In this document: positions 1-12,558 of the stretch, in pieces
How positions within the stretch are numbered: the first letter of the stretch is position 1
How the letters are laid out: every line of letters begins with the position of its first letter
Origin: Novakomyces olei
Lineage: Eukaryota > Ascomycota > Novakomycetes > Novakomycetales > Novakomycetaceae
Reading direction: 5' to 3'
DNA length: 64,000 bases
Assembly (NCBI GenBank): GCA_016906335.1
Contig: JADEYG010000009.1
Location: 1,293,001 to 1,357,000 of the forward strand
Made by a program: the position numbers and the translations under genes
Notes under the pieces: generated by a model
What the model was told of the DNA's origin: nothing
Database searches by the model: none
What the model saw: only the letters and a program-made list of their open reading frames with translations

Positions 1-1262
1 TTACAGCCACAAGAGCACTCTCAGCCACAGTCGCCTCGGCCAGGCAAGAAGAAACCGCCACCGCCCCCACCGCCACGCAAAGGCGCCCACTCTCATCATC
101 ACGCTTCAAGCAGCATTTCGTCACTGCCATTCGCTCATGCAAACGGTACCGACTCGGAAAATGAAGGGTCAGAGCCGGAGCAAAAGGCACCGGCTCCCGG
201 ACCAAAGTTCAGTGTACCCCCACCTTTTATGGGGACGAGAACGCTGCCTCGGCAGAACGGGACTGCTGCGCCAAAGCCTCCGCTGCCTTCTTCTTCGCGA
301 CCCCCACCAGGCCATCCATTGCCTCCACGTCAAACAATGGTGGGTGGGGGAGGACCCCCACCCCCACCCCCACCACGTCAATTTGGTGGGGGTGCAGCTG
401 CTGTACCCCCACCTCCTATCCCTGACAGATCGGTATACAATAAAGTGCCGCCGCTGCCAACGGGTGTTCGGCCATCGCTGCCCTCGCGGGTCGATCAGCG
501 TAGCCCAACATCGCCTGTACCCCCACCCCCACCTCCTCCTCCTCCCGTTTCTGGTGGTGGTGGACCCCCACCCCCACCTCCTCCTCCTCCCGTTTCTGGT
601 GGAGTACCCCCACCCCCACCTCCACCGCCAGTCAGTGGAGCACCCCCACCTCCACCTCCACCGTCTAATGGTGTACCACCCCCACCCCCACCTCCAGGCG
701 GTGTACCCCCACCCCCACCTCCACCGGCGGGTGACGATGGTGTGGTTGGTCCACCGGAAGGTCATATTGACACGCCCTCACTTCCCGGCCGGGCTGATCT
801 GATGGCCAGCATTAGGCAGGCGGGGGGAGTTCGCGTGCTCAAAAAGGTATGAGAGAAGAAAAGCTTAATCAAAAGACGGAAAAGACAAAAGCTTGAAAAT
901 AAAGTAAAAATACAAAGACAAAGAAAAAATACAAAAATACAAAAATACAAAAATACAAAAATACAAAAATGCAAAAATAAAATAAAAAAAGAACAGAAAA
1001 ATCAAATTAATCAGTAATAAATTAATGTATTTAACTAACTTTTCTAGGGATCATCTGATACTCCTGCAAGTATATCAACACCCCCAGCACCACCAGCTTC
1101 AACCCCAGCAGCAACGGCTGGTGGAAACTTGGCAAATAGTCTGGCGCAGGCACTTAGTGCTCGCAAGTCTAAAGTTGCTATTAATGGTATAAATTTTGTT
1201 CTAATTTGTTTTTATTACTAACAGGATTAGACGATGAAGAAGAGGAAGACGAAGATTGGTGA
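1..1262 (+). CDS. LAS17: WASP/Las17 actin-nucleation promoter, C-terminal part (partial)
   Basis: Role (family knowledge): WASP proteins bind actin through WH2 and activate Arp2/3 at cortical actin patches. Seen: the frame is open to base 1, so the N-terminal WH1 domain lies off the window. Exons are 1-846, 1048-1186 and 1225-1262. Polyproline runs separated by glycine patches (about 370-740) are followed by a WH2 motif (DLMASIRQAGGVRVLKKV) at 799-852, a connector-like helix (LANSLAQALSARKSKVA), and an acidic tail ending [10 protein letters not shown]. This order of polyproline, WH2, connector and acidic tail is that of the WASP VCA end; verprolin would lack the acidic tryptophan end. The second intron is only 38 nt and ends in a branch plus acceptor TACTAACAG. 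A glycine-proline repeat region is prone to length change. Confidence 0.9.
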
Positions 1263-1965
<703 letters not shown>

Positions 1966-3249
1966 TCACTTTCTCTTTGTCTTGCGAGACGCTCGAGCCT
2001 GTAAACGCCGTTCTCGGCGTGTTCGAGCTTCTTGTGCGGGCGATTCAGACTCTTCTTCCACCTGCTCCTTGTCATGGCTAGCGTCGTCGTCAATTTCAGA
2101 ATTCTGCGGCGACACAAGAGAAACAATCCGGCCCAAGAGGGTTTTCCTCCACGTGGCCTCACGCCTTATACTATTCGGATCGAGCAACCAAGCCTGTTCC
2201 GTTTCATCCACAATATACACATCACCATTTTCGTGCACATCAAACACGCGTCCCGTGGCTGCAACGCGTACACGCGCCCGCACAGGGCGTGGGCGGCCCA
2301 GAGGCCAAGCTGCCGCTTGAGCTTCATCAATATTTCGCTGCATAATCCCAATATCGCGTCGAGCTTGTAACTTAATCAGCCCGTAATGCGCGAGTAGGAA
2401 AAGCAGTAAAAGTCCAGATATTACAATCACCGTGCCTGGTCTCCATCTTTCGTAAAGGTATCCTTGGCCGCGCCATTTGGGGAATCCGTTTAGCAGGAAA
2501 TGATCGTATCTTTGCCTACGCTCTTCATCGCGAAGAACTGAAGCGATTACGCCAAGTCTTGCGAAACGTTCATGTGCTCCTTTGCCTGGAGACTTGTCTG
2601 GACTGGAATTGTCAGAATACAAAAAGGAGATTGTAAGGTATACCAAAAAAAAAAAAATTAAATTAAAAAAATTAAACTAAATTAAAAAATAAAATAAAAT
2701 AAAATATAATAAAATAAAATAAAATAAAATAAAACAAACAAAAAATTAAGAAATAGAAAAAAGAATTAGAAAAAAAATGGATTAGAAAAAGGCCTGAGAG
2801 GAATAAAACAAGAAAAATATAAAATAAAAGAAAGCAGAGAACAAAATGATAAAGGAACAACAATATAGAGAAGAAAGCAGGAAACGCACGGGTCAGAAAT
2901 AAAGCAAGAGACAAAATTCCAAACAATACAAGACTTCAGAACAAAATAAGATGCATAGAGACAAAACGCGTATAAAATAAAATCATAGTCATAGCTTGAC
3001 CAAAGCAAAATCGTCTTTTCTCAAAATAAAGCATAGCACTTACTGCAGCTCGAGCGAACGTTTTCGATAAGCTCGTCCAATCTCATCTTTGGTCGCTCGA
3101 AGCCCCGACTTGACCCCCATAAAACGGTAAAAATCTGTAGGTCCTTCTGCCTGCTCGAGCAAATGCTGCATTTCAAAAAGTTCGTGGTCCAAATGTGACC
3201 ACGCTGCGGCAACTGCGACAATTGTCGCAAGCCATACAAAGAACCTCAT
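1966..3249 (-). CDS. ERJ5: ER membrane J-domain protein (Erj5-like)
   Basis: Likely an Hsp70 co-chaperone of the ER membrane. Exons 3249-3044 and 2602-1966 give 280 residues. Seen: an N-terminal hydrophobic signal (MRFFVWLATIVAVAAA), then a J domain (DFYRFMGVKSG, RAYRKRSLELHPDK) with the HPD motif at about residues 69-71. Next come one strong membrane segment (VIVISGLLLLFLLAHYG, near residue 135) and a basic, lysine/arginine-rich tail (ARASRKTKRK). The intron cuts the HPD histidine codon (CA|T), which confirms the splice. The single J domain near the N-terminus followed by a membrane span fits Erj5 rather than Sec63, which has an extra Brl domain. The assignment to Erj5 among J-proteins is inferred from architecture. 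Confidence 0.8.
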
Positions 3250-3863
3250 TTTGGCTGCTGCCTAGATAGGTATTTCTGCGCAGTCATTTCTCGATTATAA
3301 TATTGAATATAAAATTAAAAATTATTATAGGCTTTATGAGCACAGCGTTTTATAGATTTATTTAATTTAATTAACAGCTTCCTTTTATTGTATTTGTTTT
3401 ATTGTTTTATTTGTTTTTGCTCATCAGCGTTTAATTAAGCAATTCGTAGTAATATGATAAATATGTACACTGGCCGCCAGACCCCTATAAAGTCGCGTCC
3501 AGATCTGCTACAACAAATAAAAAAATTGGATAAGATAAAATAAATAAATAAATAATAAATAAATTAATTAAATAAATTAATAGATTTATACAAAATCATC
3601 GCTAAGCTTTGTCACGCAGAGCACACGAGCGGCATTTGTGAAGCAAATACTGCTCAAAGCCTTTTAAGTCTCCTGTGCTTACACTGTATGCTGCGTCTCG
3701 AAGGCTCGAGTCTGTAATTTATCGAAAGAAACCTCGCTATCGTCTTCATGAGGCAGCAACGACTTTTGACACATAAAAGGCTTCGCGTATCCGAGTTCGT
3801 GTCCTCTTGAACGTTGTGCTAGCAGCGACTTGAGCTTGAGAGCTTTTGCAAAGGAGGATTAAT
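3250..3863. other. Divergent spacer between ERJ5 and SET1, with a possible short exon
   Basis: The spacer carries the promoters of ERJ5 (leftward) and SET1 (rightward). 3520-3590 is TAAA/TTAA-rich. The minus strand at 3602-3711 reads as a plausible 3' exon, listed separately. No other feature seen. Confidence 0.5.
3602..3711 (-). other. Possible terminal exon of a small unknown gene
   Basis: On the minus strand an acceptor-like TTACAG precedes an open segment of 36 codons ending in TAG. It reads SSLRDAAYSVSTGDLKGFEQ and then a basic, cysteine-containing end (KCRSCALRDKA). Composition is richer in GC than the surrounding spacer. I could not connect it to a convincing first exon, because the upstream minus strand runs into the SET1 start. 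I do not recognise it; it may be chance. Confidence 0.25.
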
Positions 3864-6800
3864 ATGCATGAGCAAAGCGATTTTAATGGAGAATCACGAC
3901 ACGGATCAGCGGCTGATGGAAGAATCAAACCGGATTACAATGGAGTGGGCACAAATGGAGCCGGTAATGAAAATGGCGTTGAAAGGAGAACGATAGAGAA
4001 GAAAGGCAGTGATTTCAAAGGCGCGCCATTACGTAAAAGCAAGAATTTTCGTATAGTCTATGATCCCGAGTTATCGCAGAGCAAAGAAGAGCGTAAAGCT
4101 GGCAAACGTAAACCAGTTTATCGATTTAACGGTGGTGGAAATGTATATTGACCTGTACCAATCAGAGATGCTAATATTACAGGATATTCATGTTAAAGAT
4201 CCGCGGCGGAGCCTTGGACATCACTATCCCAAACCCACGCCTGGAAGATATAAACATAATGTTCGCACTAAACTACGTTTATTGCACTATGAGGTATGTT
4301 TGAAAAATAAAATAAAATAAGATAAAATTGGTTCTATGTATATGATTACATTTACGTCTGTGTTTGCAATGTGCCGTTATCGGCTTTTTTTCGTCTATTC
4401 AGTTTGATACTAACGTACAGTACGACGCTAATTCAATTGGAAAGCTGCCGGCACGCGAGATTTTCATCTCTGGAATCTCTCCAATCACAACAACGGATCA
4501 GATTGCAGCATTTTTCCGCGCTCTCGGCGACATTCAAGAGATAAATCTTCGAGTTGACCCTCGTACAGGTTCGTCTTTGGGAGTTTGCCTCTTAAAATTT
4601 CGGGCAGAGCAGCCTTCTTCGTATGGAGGAGGCGGTGGAGTTGGAGCAGCTCGTCGGGCTGTTCGAGAACGCGATGGCATGAAACTTGGCCCGGCAATTT
4701 TACACGTTGAAACTGATGCTGAGGGAGAAAAATGTGAAGCTGCAGTTACCCAACTGCTCTCTCGACTAGCGGAAAAACAGAGGCAGCGTGATATAGAGAC
4801 GCGGAGACGGTTAGAGGCAGAACGCGTTGAGCTGGAACGAGCTCAGCGCGAGACTGAACAGAAAAGGCAGCAAGAAGAAGCTCAAACCCGGTTAGAAGAA
4901 GCTAAAAGAATCGCGCAAGAACGGGCAAATGCTTTTCTCGAGGCAAACTTGAAGAATACAGAGAGTGCAAAGGCCGCTGCGACTCAAAATGTGTCTGCGC
5001 ACTTTACCTCTTCCAATCATACGCCGAAAGCGTCTGTGAATCGAGCGCCTCTTGCACCAAAAGCTGTGGAAACAAAAACCAAATCTGTCCTTCCTTCTGC
5101 CAACGGCAATACAAACACAAACACGAATACTCCACAGTCGCTTTTGAAAAACAAACCCTACATTTTCCTTGCGTCTGCCTGTGTCTCCCCTTACAAATTT
5201 AATCGGGCGGATATAAAGGCACACTTTGAGCGGTACAGCTGGACTCGAGTCGCCAGCGACGAGTCTGGATTCTATATTATTTTTGAGCAAAATGCACCGG
5301 CTCGTCGGTGCTTTGAGGCTATGAACGGATCGGTGTTTGAAGGGAATCCTATACGATTGGAGCTGTTTGAAGCTCGATCTTTAGCCTCTTCTTCCGCAAT
5401 GCATCCTCTTCCGTCGTCAAAGTTTAAACGGGCCTTTAAACCGGTGGATCCCGTTACAGAGGCACTTTCTACACTAACGCGCGAATTAATGGATGCCTTT
5501 ATGAAGGACCTGGTAAACAAAATCGCAGGCCCGGCTCTGTTTGAGTCTGTTCGCCCTACAAACTACCCCCTTCTGCATAGTGGAGCTACGGCAGGCGGAA
5601 ATTTAGAGCCAGCAGCAGCCTCAGAGCCGCCTGAATCAATAGACAGTAGAATGGCAAGCTTGGCAGCAAACCCGGACATGGTATTAGCCGAGAAGACAAA
5701 GCAAATAGCGCTGGACACTGTGGATCAAAGAGAAGAGCAGAAATTTGCACAGATTCCGTTACTACCGCGTATAAAAAAGCACAAAGAAGGCGAGGCCGTT
5801 GGTGCGGCTGGTCCAAGGTCGCGGCCTGTGCGCCGTGCAGACGTGCGGCCAATGCAGTACTCGTTCCATACAGACGAGGGGGACACTGATCAGGAGACAG
5901 ACGTGGACGAAGAAGAACCGGAAGAAAAAGGAAAAGGAGACCAGAAAGAGCCAAGCTTTTTATCCAGAAAGTCTGCTTTGCAAGAAACAGAGGCAATTAA
6001 ACACGATGATGAAGAGGAGGAGGATGAAGAGGACAAAGAGGACAAAGACAAAGAGGACAAAGACAAAGAAGCTGACGCTGACGCTGACGAGACGGTTAGA
6101 CGCAAAAGACTTGCCACTGCTCAAAGCAGACCAGCGGGTAAAGGTATAACCAGTCCGTCAAAGCACCCTAGCAGCCCTCTATCAGCAGCAGAGTATGATG
6201 GTCCATCAAGGACGAAGAGGGACCCTCAGAGTCGGCGGCAGAGACCCTCGATCGAGTTTACCTCGAGCGAGGAAGAAGAAGAGGAAGAAGAAGAAGAGGA
6301 GGAGGATAGTGACGAGGCAGGGCAGGACGACGTGGCAATGCAGGATATAAAGGCTGTGAGTGAAGCCTTAGAGCCAAGTCTACTCTGCGAATCCGGAGTG
6401 GAAGCGTCAGTGACGAAGCAGAGCCCAACTAAATCTGAAAGAAAGCCTTCTCCAGACTCGACGGGCCCACTGCAAGAGACGGCTCGACGAGCAGTTCGGG
6501 GCACGGGACCCCCCAAGCCGAGAAAGAGTGCCGTTGTTACGCGCCCTCTTTCTCCTACTCCTGACTTGAGCAAGTCAAGGTCATGGCAAAAAAAGAGCAC
6601 GACTAAGCGTACACTGAAGAAGGGCAAAACGGCGTTGCGAGTACAGTTTAGCGACACTGAAGAGGAGAGTTCTGGCAATGAAACAACGGTTGCTGCAATG
6701 GCAGAAGCGGACTTGAAAGGGCAAATAGAGCAGCAAAATGAAGGTGTGAAACTGGAAAATGGAGCAGAATTGGCAAGTGTAAGCCAACGTTTGTCAACAG

Positions 6801-7957
6801 TACTGAGCTTTTCCGACCCGGATCAAGATATTGTACTCGATCTAGACGGCGTTCAGGCTCTTGTTCACTATGACGAAGATGTGCTCTTTCTCTCAGAGGC
6901 ACTGAAAAGCAGTGGAATCCAACCGTCAGTGGCAGTTTCTGACCCTGAAGCGTTTGCCTTTATGCTCAAAGATTTAAAGGCGTCAGAGTACAAGAGCGCT
7001 GTGCACAACGGTATACAAAACAACAGTATACATAACAATAATGTTATACATAACAATAATGTTATACATAACAATGTTATACATAACAATGTTATACATA
7101 ACAATAACGGTATACAAAACAATAACGATACCAATAACAATACCAATATTGTGCTCGGCTCTGGTGCAGAGGGAATTCGGACGAGTATAAGCAGCAGCGC
7201 TCGGACGCGTGGCTACACTCCTATTCCCGACACTATAAAGTCTCAGTATTTGCCGCAGCGGAACCGAGTGAGTGTTGGCAGTACGGATACTGGAAATAAA
7301 AGCAGCAGCAATAATTATGAAAAGGGCAATAACGCGTCTAATGCTAATACGAGTGCAAACGCAAATAATAGCAATAACAGCAGCGCTGTCTCTGCCGCAG
7401 GACGAGCGTCGTCCCGGCTGAATAGGGTTAATAACCGCCGGCTTCAAGCGGGCGTAGAGAACTCTCGGAGCATGTTGAGCACGGAGACTGATTTGCTACG
7501 GTTTAATGCGCTAAAAACGCGCAAGAAGCAGCTAAAGTTCGGAGCCAGTCGGATCCATACGCTCGGCCTTTACGCACTGGAGCCGATAGACGCAAACGAG
7601 ATGGTGATTGAGTACGTGGGCGAGATAATCAGGCAGCAAGTGGCCGATGTAAGGGAAAAGCAATATGAGCGAATGGGAATAGGATCGAGCTATATGTTCC
7701 GCATCGACGAGGAGACTATCATCGATGCCACTAAAACTGGGAACGAGTGCCGTCTTATCAACCACTCCTGTGATCCTAATTGCAAACCAAAAATCATTAA
7801 AGTTCAGGGCCAAAAGAAGATTGTCATCTACGCTCAGCGCGATATCGAGCCGGGCGAAGAGCTTTCTTTTGACTACAAATTTCCGCGGGAGGATGATCCA
7901 AAGCTCAAGATTCCGTGTTTATGTGGCAGTCCTTTGTGCCGTGGGACGCTAAACTAG
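3864..7957 (+). CDS. SET1: Histone H3 lysine-4 methyltransferase, COMPASS catalytic subunit
   Basis: Methylates H3K4 in the nucleus as the catalytic core of COMPASS. Exons 3864-4142, 4183-4293 and 4403-7957 give about 1314 residues. Seen: a conserved N-terminal Set1 segment ([16 protein letters not shown]), a first RRM ([10 protein letters not shown]) near residue 145, and a second RRM-like fold ([14 protein letters not shown]) around 400. Then comes a long acidic/lysine-rich middle, an N-SET linker with the R-x-x-x-RR-type motif ([10 protein letters not shown]), and a complete SET domain ([28 protein letters not shown]) with the post-SET cysteines ([10 protein letters not shown]). The first ATG in the conserved frame is 3864. 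An Asn/Val/Ile/His repeat just before the N-SET (7000-7140) is encoded by a DNA minisatellite. Trithorax relatives lack the RRMs. Confidence 0.95.
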
Positions 7958-8475
7958 TGTACATATTATATAAACCAATAATCGTGATAAATAATTAATA
8001 ATTAATCAAAACTCGACCGTCAAGTATGAGACATAAATAATAAAATAAATGTTAATTAGATGACATAATCAGAATAATCAAAATAATCAAAATAATTGAT
8101 AAATATAAATATAAATATAAAAACATAAATAATAAATAGTTAAAAGTAAAAATAAATAAATAAATATTAATTAATTAATTAATTAATTAATTAGACCATA
8201 CAGTCAATAATGTCAATAATCTAATTACTCGAATATAATAATATATTTGACCAAACCAAAAAAATCTTATTTGGTTGCCGTCACGCAGTAAATCAGGCAC
8301 AACCATACCTACAGCTCTACGGCAACAAGTACACTGGAATAAGGCAAACAAACTCTCAATTATCTACTCGAGCGTAAAAGCACACTATGTACTCGGACGG
8401 ATGCCGCATTGGGATGCCGCATTGTGGCAAGATAGCCATTGGGAACACTGGCGACACTGTAAAAGTGTCTTCAGC
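7958..8475. other. Convergent spacer SET1/enolase
   Basis: AT-rich 3' flanks, with short TAATTAATTA and AAATAAT runs near 8040-8200. 8270-8475 is of higher GC and reads as the enolase 3' untranslated region. No gene seen. Confidence 0.6.
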
Positions 8476-10073
8476 TTAAACAGTCTCGTTCTTGACGTAC
8501 TTGCCTCCGGCATAAAAAGCGTCGCTGCCCAGCTCCTCTTCAATACGGAGCAGCTGGTTCAGTTTAGCCAGGCGCTCAGAGCGGCAGGGAGCACCCGTCT
8601 TGATCTGGCCGGCACCGATACCAACGACCAAATCCGCGATAAAGCTGTCCTCTGTCTCTCCAGAGCGGTGAGAGACCATAACCCCCCAACCATCGCTCTG
8701 AGCGAGGCGGGCAGCTTCCAGCGACTCACTAACTGTCCCTATCTGGTTCAGCTTGAGCAGAAGGCAGTTGCTCGCCTTCTTTTCAATGGCAGTAGCGATA
8801 CGTTTCGGGTTAGTTACAGTCAAATCATCCGCAACCAACTGGAACTTTGAATTGGCACGCAGATAAGACCAAGCGTCCCAATCATCCTGCTCAAACGGGT
8901 CCTCGATAGAGATGATCCCGTACTCGTCGGCAAGGTCCTTGTACAGCTGAGCCAGAGCTTTGGCCTCATAGTGCTGGGAGGGATCGGCATTGGCACTCTT
9001 AAAGTCCAGATCGTATTTGCCATCCTTGTAAAACTCAGAGGAGGCAGCGTCGAGGGCAATGTGCACTTTGCCCTTGTAGCCAGCCTTCTCGATAGCGTCA
9101 CGGATCAGGTCCAGAGCCTCACGAGGCGTCTCCACATCCGGAGCAACACCGCCTTCGTCTCCTACATTGCCGGCGCTAGTGCCATACTTTTTCTTGGCAA
9201 GAGATCGGAGAGTGGCGTACGTCTCTGCGCCCCAGCGCATTGCCTCAGAGAAAGAGGGAGCGGCAACGGGCATAATCATAAACTCCTGAAAGGCGAGTCG
9301 GCCACCGGCATGAGTCCCGCCATTGAGGACATTGAAGCTCGGCAGTGGGAGAACATAGGGTTTTTTCACTCCGTAGAGCTGGGCAATGTAGGCGTACAGG
9401 GGGAGACCTTTCTCCGCCGCCGCTGCCCGGGCCACACACATGGACACACCGAGAATGGCGTTGGCACCGAGTTTGGCCTTGTTGTCTGTGCCATCGAGCG
9501 CGTTGAGAAACTCGTCAATCTTGGCCTGCTCAGTGACGGGAATGCCTTCTTTAATCAGCGCTGGAGCAATGATGTCATTGACATTGGCCACGGCTTTAGT
9601 CACGCCTTTGCCGCCCCATTTAGAGTCCTTGTCACGCAGCTCTACCGCCTCCCATTGGCCCGTGCTTGCGCCAGAGGGCACTGCTGAGCGGTGCAGACCC
9701 GTCTCTGTGATCAAGTCGACCTCGACCGTCGGATTGCCGCTACTTGTTAGACGAATGAAACATTTAAAGTGCAACTCGGACAGACAGTAAAATATACTAG
9801 ACTGAAACTGTAATTGTAATGTTATTGTATTGTTATTGTATTGTAATTGAATTGTAATTGAATTGTAATTGAATTGTAATTGCAATTGTCACTGTCATTG
9901 TCATTGTTACTGTCATTGTCACTGTCACTGTCACTATAACTGTGACTGAAACTGTGACTGAAACTAGTGACAAATGCAACTCCAATTGGCTGATCAAACG
10001 GTCTTTTTTCAAACTGACTATCTACTTACCGAGAGTCGTAAATGGTTCGAGCGTGGATCTTTTGAATTGCCAT
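8476..10073 (-). CDS. ENO1: Enolase (2-phosphoglycerate dehydratase)
   Basis: Converts 2-phosphoglycerate to phosphoenolpyruvate in cytosolic glycolysis. Exons 10073-10030 and 9739-8476 give 435 residues, the usual length. The start [15 protein letters not shown] is typical; the arginine codon before GNPTVEVDL is split by the intron (CG|C), which fixes the junction. Seen: the mobile loop [23 protein letters not shown], the metal and catalytic segment [14 protein letters not shown], and the signature region [15 protein letters not shown]. Nothing is missing, so the enzyme should be active. The 290-nt intron near the start is almost entirely built of short tandem hexamers. A minisatellite lies upstream in the spacer shared with RPT4. 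Confidence 0.98.
9780..9970. repeat. Hexamer repeats filling the enolase intron
   Basis: On the plus strand, units of ATTGTA/ATTGAA run from about 9800 to 9890. They are followed by TGTCAT/TGTCAC/TGTGAC units to about 9965. Together they make up most of the first intron of the enolase gene. Confidence 0.85.
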
Positions 10074-11388
10074 CGTGCAAAGTGAGAAAGGTTTGTGTTG
10101 AATGGTAATTTTATTTTTCCTTTTTTCCCGCGCTGAAATGCGTGTGAGAATAGTTCCGTAACGTTCGTCATGCAGTAGCGTTACTTGAAATAGCGACAGC
10201 GCGGAAAAAGGGAGCGTGCGCCGAGTGTGGCGTGTTTGCTGAACGGTTATTTTCAAGTAATTTAGCCGCAGTTTTTGGTATTACTGTATTCCGAGCATCG
10301 TACGTGCACAGATAATAGTCGTACTGTACTTTGTTGCTACAGCGATAGTTTAATACTTGGTGATACTTTGGTGATACTTCAGTTATACTTTAGTATACAA
10401 TAGTTATACTTTAGTTGTACTTGGTGATACTTGACACTTTGGTGATACCATCATACTTTGGTGATACCTTCATACTTTGGTGATACCTTCGTACTTTGGT
10501 GATACCTTCATACTTTGGTGATACTTGATGCTTTGGTGATACATGACACTATAGTGATACTCTGGTGATTCTTCAGTTATACTTTAGTATACGTTGGTTA
10601 TACTTTGGCGATACTTTGGCGATACCTTGGTGCCACTTCTAGGAACGGCCTTTCCTCATTGAGCTTTCTTTCATCAATCTCAACAAGTTTGATTAAATCG
10701 CAGATGCCAATACGAGTCTAAGCACAGAGACAGGATCGATTTTGCGCTTGCAAGACGAATTAAATCTAGTTACCAAAAGGTAGCTAAAATATCAAGTCAA
10801 AGGCAAACATTGGGTCATTTAGCTGCACGCGGCCGTCCGTTTAATAAAAGGGTACTTTATAATAATTTGTAGCACGCTTTTAGTTTCGTATTGTACAAGG
10901 TGTGCCTGACGGCACATGTAATGCTAAACAGTCTGATAGACATTTTAAACAAGTAACGTTAGTGTCTCGCCGTAACGTACTAGTCAGGGTTTTCTGTGAC
11001 GCAACACGCTTGTCGGTTTAAAGTTGTACGGGCATTACGTCTCAGCGGCAGTTTGGCGACTGTGACGAACTTTGGCTGGACAACAAGAATAATTGCTGTT
11101 GATTTCAAGAGACGTTCAACGTCACTGTTTTGAACAGGTGTGCCGGCGACTACACTTGTCTTACTCCGGGCATTGATTGCTTTGATTTGAGTGTGATCTT
11201 TGATTGGGTTCATTACCATTTTTTCCCATTTTTTTCCCATTTTTTCCGCAGTCGGGCTCTTTTGCCGGTCTACTGAGCACTTTGAACGTATTATCCAGTG
11301 ACAACTACACGCAAAAGTTTGGTGGACTCAGCGCTTGGAATTTGAAGCCTGCGACTAGTACTTTATCCCATTACAACAGCAGCTTGTA
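10074..11388. other. Divergent spacer enolase/RPT4
   Basis: A 1.3-kb region holding the promoters of two highly expressed genes. It contains the minisatellite listed separately. The 10650-11388 part is of mixed composition with no convincing protein; a minus-strand open stretch at 10980-11240 has no recognisable similarity. Confidence 0.6.
10351..10640. repeat. Minisatellite with ACTTTGGTGATAC core
   Basis: About 16 imperfect copies of a core ACTTTGGTGATAC followed by a variable 3-6 nt linker (CTTCAT is commonest). Copies are most regular at 10431-10545, at about 19-nt spacing. The outer copies vary more (TTATACTTTAGTATAC, CTTTGGCGATAC). It sits in the enolase/RPT4 shared upstream region. 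Confidence 0.9.
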
Positions 11389-12558
11389 ATGGCCGACTCA
11401 CGCGAAGCAGCGCTAGAGGCGTACAAGCGAGCATTGCTTAGCCATCGCGAATGGGACGCTAAGCTTAAAGATTTGCGACTTGGTATACGCGGACTTGATA
11501 AAAAGTACGATAAAACAGAGGACGATATCAAGGCACTTCAATCGGTGGGCCAAATTATTGGAGAAGTATTGAAACAGCTCGACGAAGAGCGGTATATTGT
11601 TAAAGCAAGTTCTGGCCCGCGTTACGTAGTAGGCGTAAGGACTAATATCCGCCGTGAATTGTTAAAGCCGACAGTGCGTGTTTCCCTGGATATGACTACT
11701 CTTACCATTATGCGTGTACTACCGCGGGAAGTTGATCCTCTCGTGTGGAACATGAGCACGGAAAATGCGGGGAATGTCAGTTTTGCCGGTGTCGGGGGGC
11801 TTCAGGATCAGATCCGGGAGCTGCGTGAGGTTATTGAGCTGCCCCTTAAAAACCCTGGGCTCTTTTTGCGAATAGGCATCAAGCCCCCTAAGGGAGTTTT
11901 ATTGTATGGACCTCCCGGTACTGGTAAAACTCTTTTGGCCAAAGCAGTGGCGTCTTCGCTCGATACGAACTTTCTCAAAGTCGTTTCCTCTGCTATTGTT
12001 GACAAGTATATCGGTGAGAGTGCTCGAATTATTCGAGAAATGTTTAGCTATGCAAAGGAGCACGAGCCCTGTATTATTTTTATGGACGAGGTTGATGCTA
12101 TCGGCGGTCGACGGTTCAGTGAGGGTACCAGCGCAGACCGCGAAATCCAGCGTACCCTTATGGAGCTATTGACACAAATGGATGGGTTTGATACACTTGG
12201 ACAGACCAAGATTATAATGGCCACCAACCGGCCGGATACACTGGATCCGGCTCTGCTTCGGCCGGGTCGACTTGACCGGAAAATCGAGATACCCTTGCCG
12301 AACGAGATCGCGAGGCTTGAAATTCTCAAGATTCACTTGGCACCTGTTTCTACGCAAGGCGAAATCGACTATGAGGCGCTTGTTAAGCTCAGTGAGGACT
12401 TTAATGGATCAGATTTGCGCAATATTGTAACAGAGGCTGGCATGTTTGCAATTCGGGAAGAACGTGACTACATTGTGCAAGAAGATTTAATGAAGGCGGC
12501 TCGCAAGCTGACTGACCTCAAGAAATTAGAGGGCAAGCTTGATTACCAAAAATTATAA
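11389..12558 (+). CDS. RPT4: 26S proteasome regulatory ATPase Rpt4
   Basis: AAA+ subunit of the 19S base ring that unfolds ubiquitinated substrates. Intronless, 389 residues, the normal length. Seen: an N-terminal coiled coil (residues 1-60), the OB-like region ([14 protein letters not shown]), Walker A GPPGTGKT near residue 176, Walker B with arginine finger region ([14 protein letters not shown]) near 230, sensor 1 ([19 protein letters not shown]), and the C-terminal helical lid. The N-terminal coiled coil and DPLVWNMS segment match Rpt4/PSMC6 rather than the other five Rpt proteins. It lacks the C-terminal HbYX motif (ends KLDYQKL), as expected for Rpt4. Confidence 0.96.
   Translation: MADSREAALEAYKRALLSHREWDAKLKDLRLGIRGLDKKYDKTEDDIKALQSVGQIIGEVLKQLDEERYIVKASSGPRYVVGVRTNIRRELLKPTVRVSLDMTTLTIMRVLPREVDPLVWNMSTENAGNVSFAGVGGLQDQIRELREVIELPLKNPGLFLRIGIKPPKGVLLYGPPGTGKTLLAKAVASSLDTNFLKVVSSAIVDKYIGESARIIREMFSYAKEHEPCIIFMDEVDAIGGRRFSEGTSADREIQRTLMELLTQMDGFDTLGQTKIIMATNRPDTLDPALLRPGRLDRKIEIPLPNEIARLEILKIHLAPVSTQGEIDYEALVKLSEDFNGSDLRNIVTEAGMFAIREERDYIVQEDLMKAARKLTDLKKLEGKLDYQKL

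Noticed and set aside
8971-9687. 238-codon plus-strand frame antisense to enolase
   Set aside because: It is a mirror of the strongly biased enolase coding sequence and has no protein similarity that I recognise.
10431-10545. Regularly spaced repeats resembling a CRISPR array
   Set aside because: The repeat core is short and imperfect, the linkers are only 3-6 nt and near-identical, and the genome is eukaryotic. It is a minisatellite.
11204-11389. Plus-strand open frame just before RPT4
   Set aside because: A Pro/Phe-rich reading of TTTTTCCC runs with no conserved motif, overlapping the RPT4 start.
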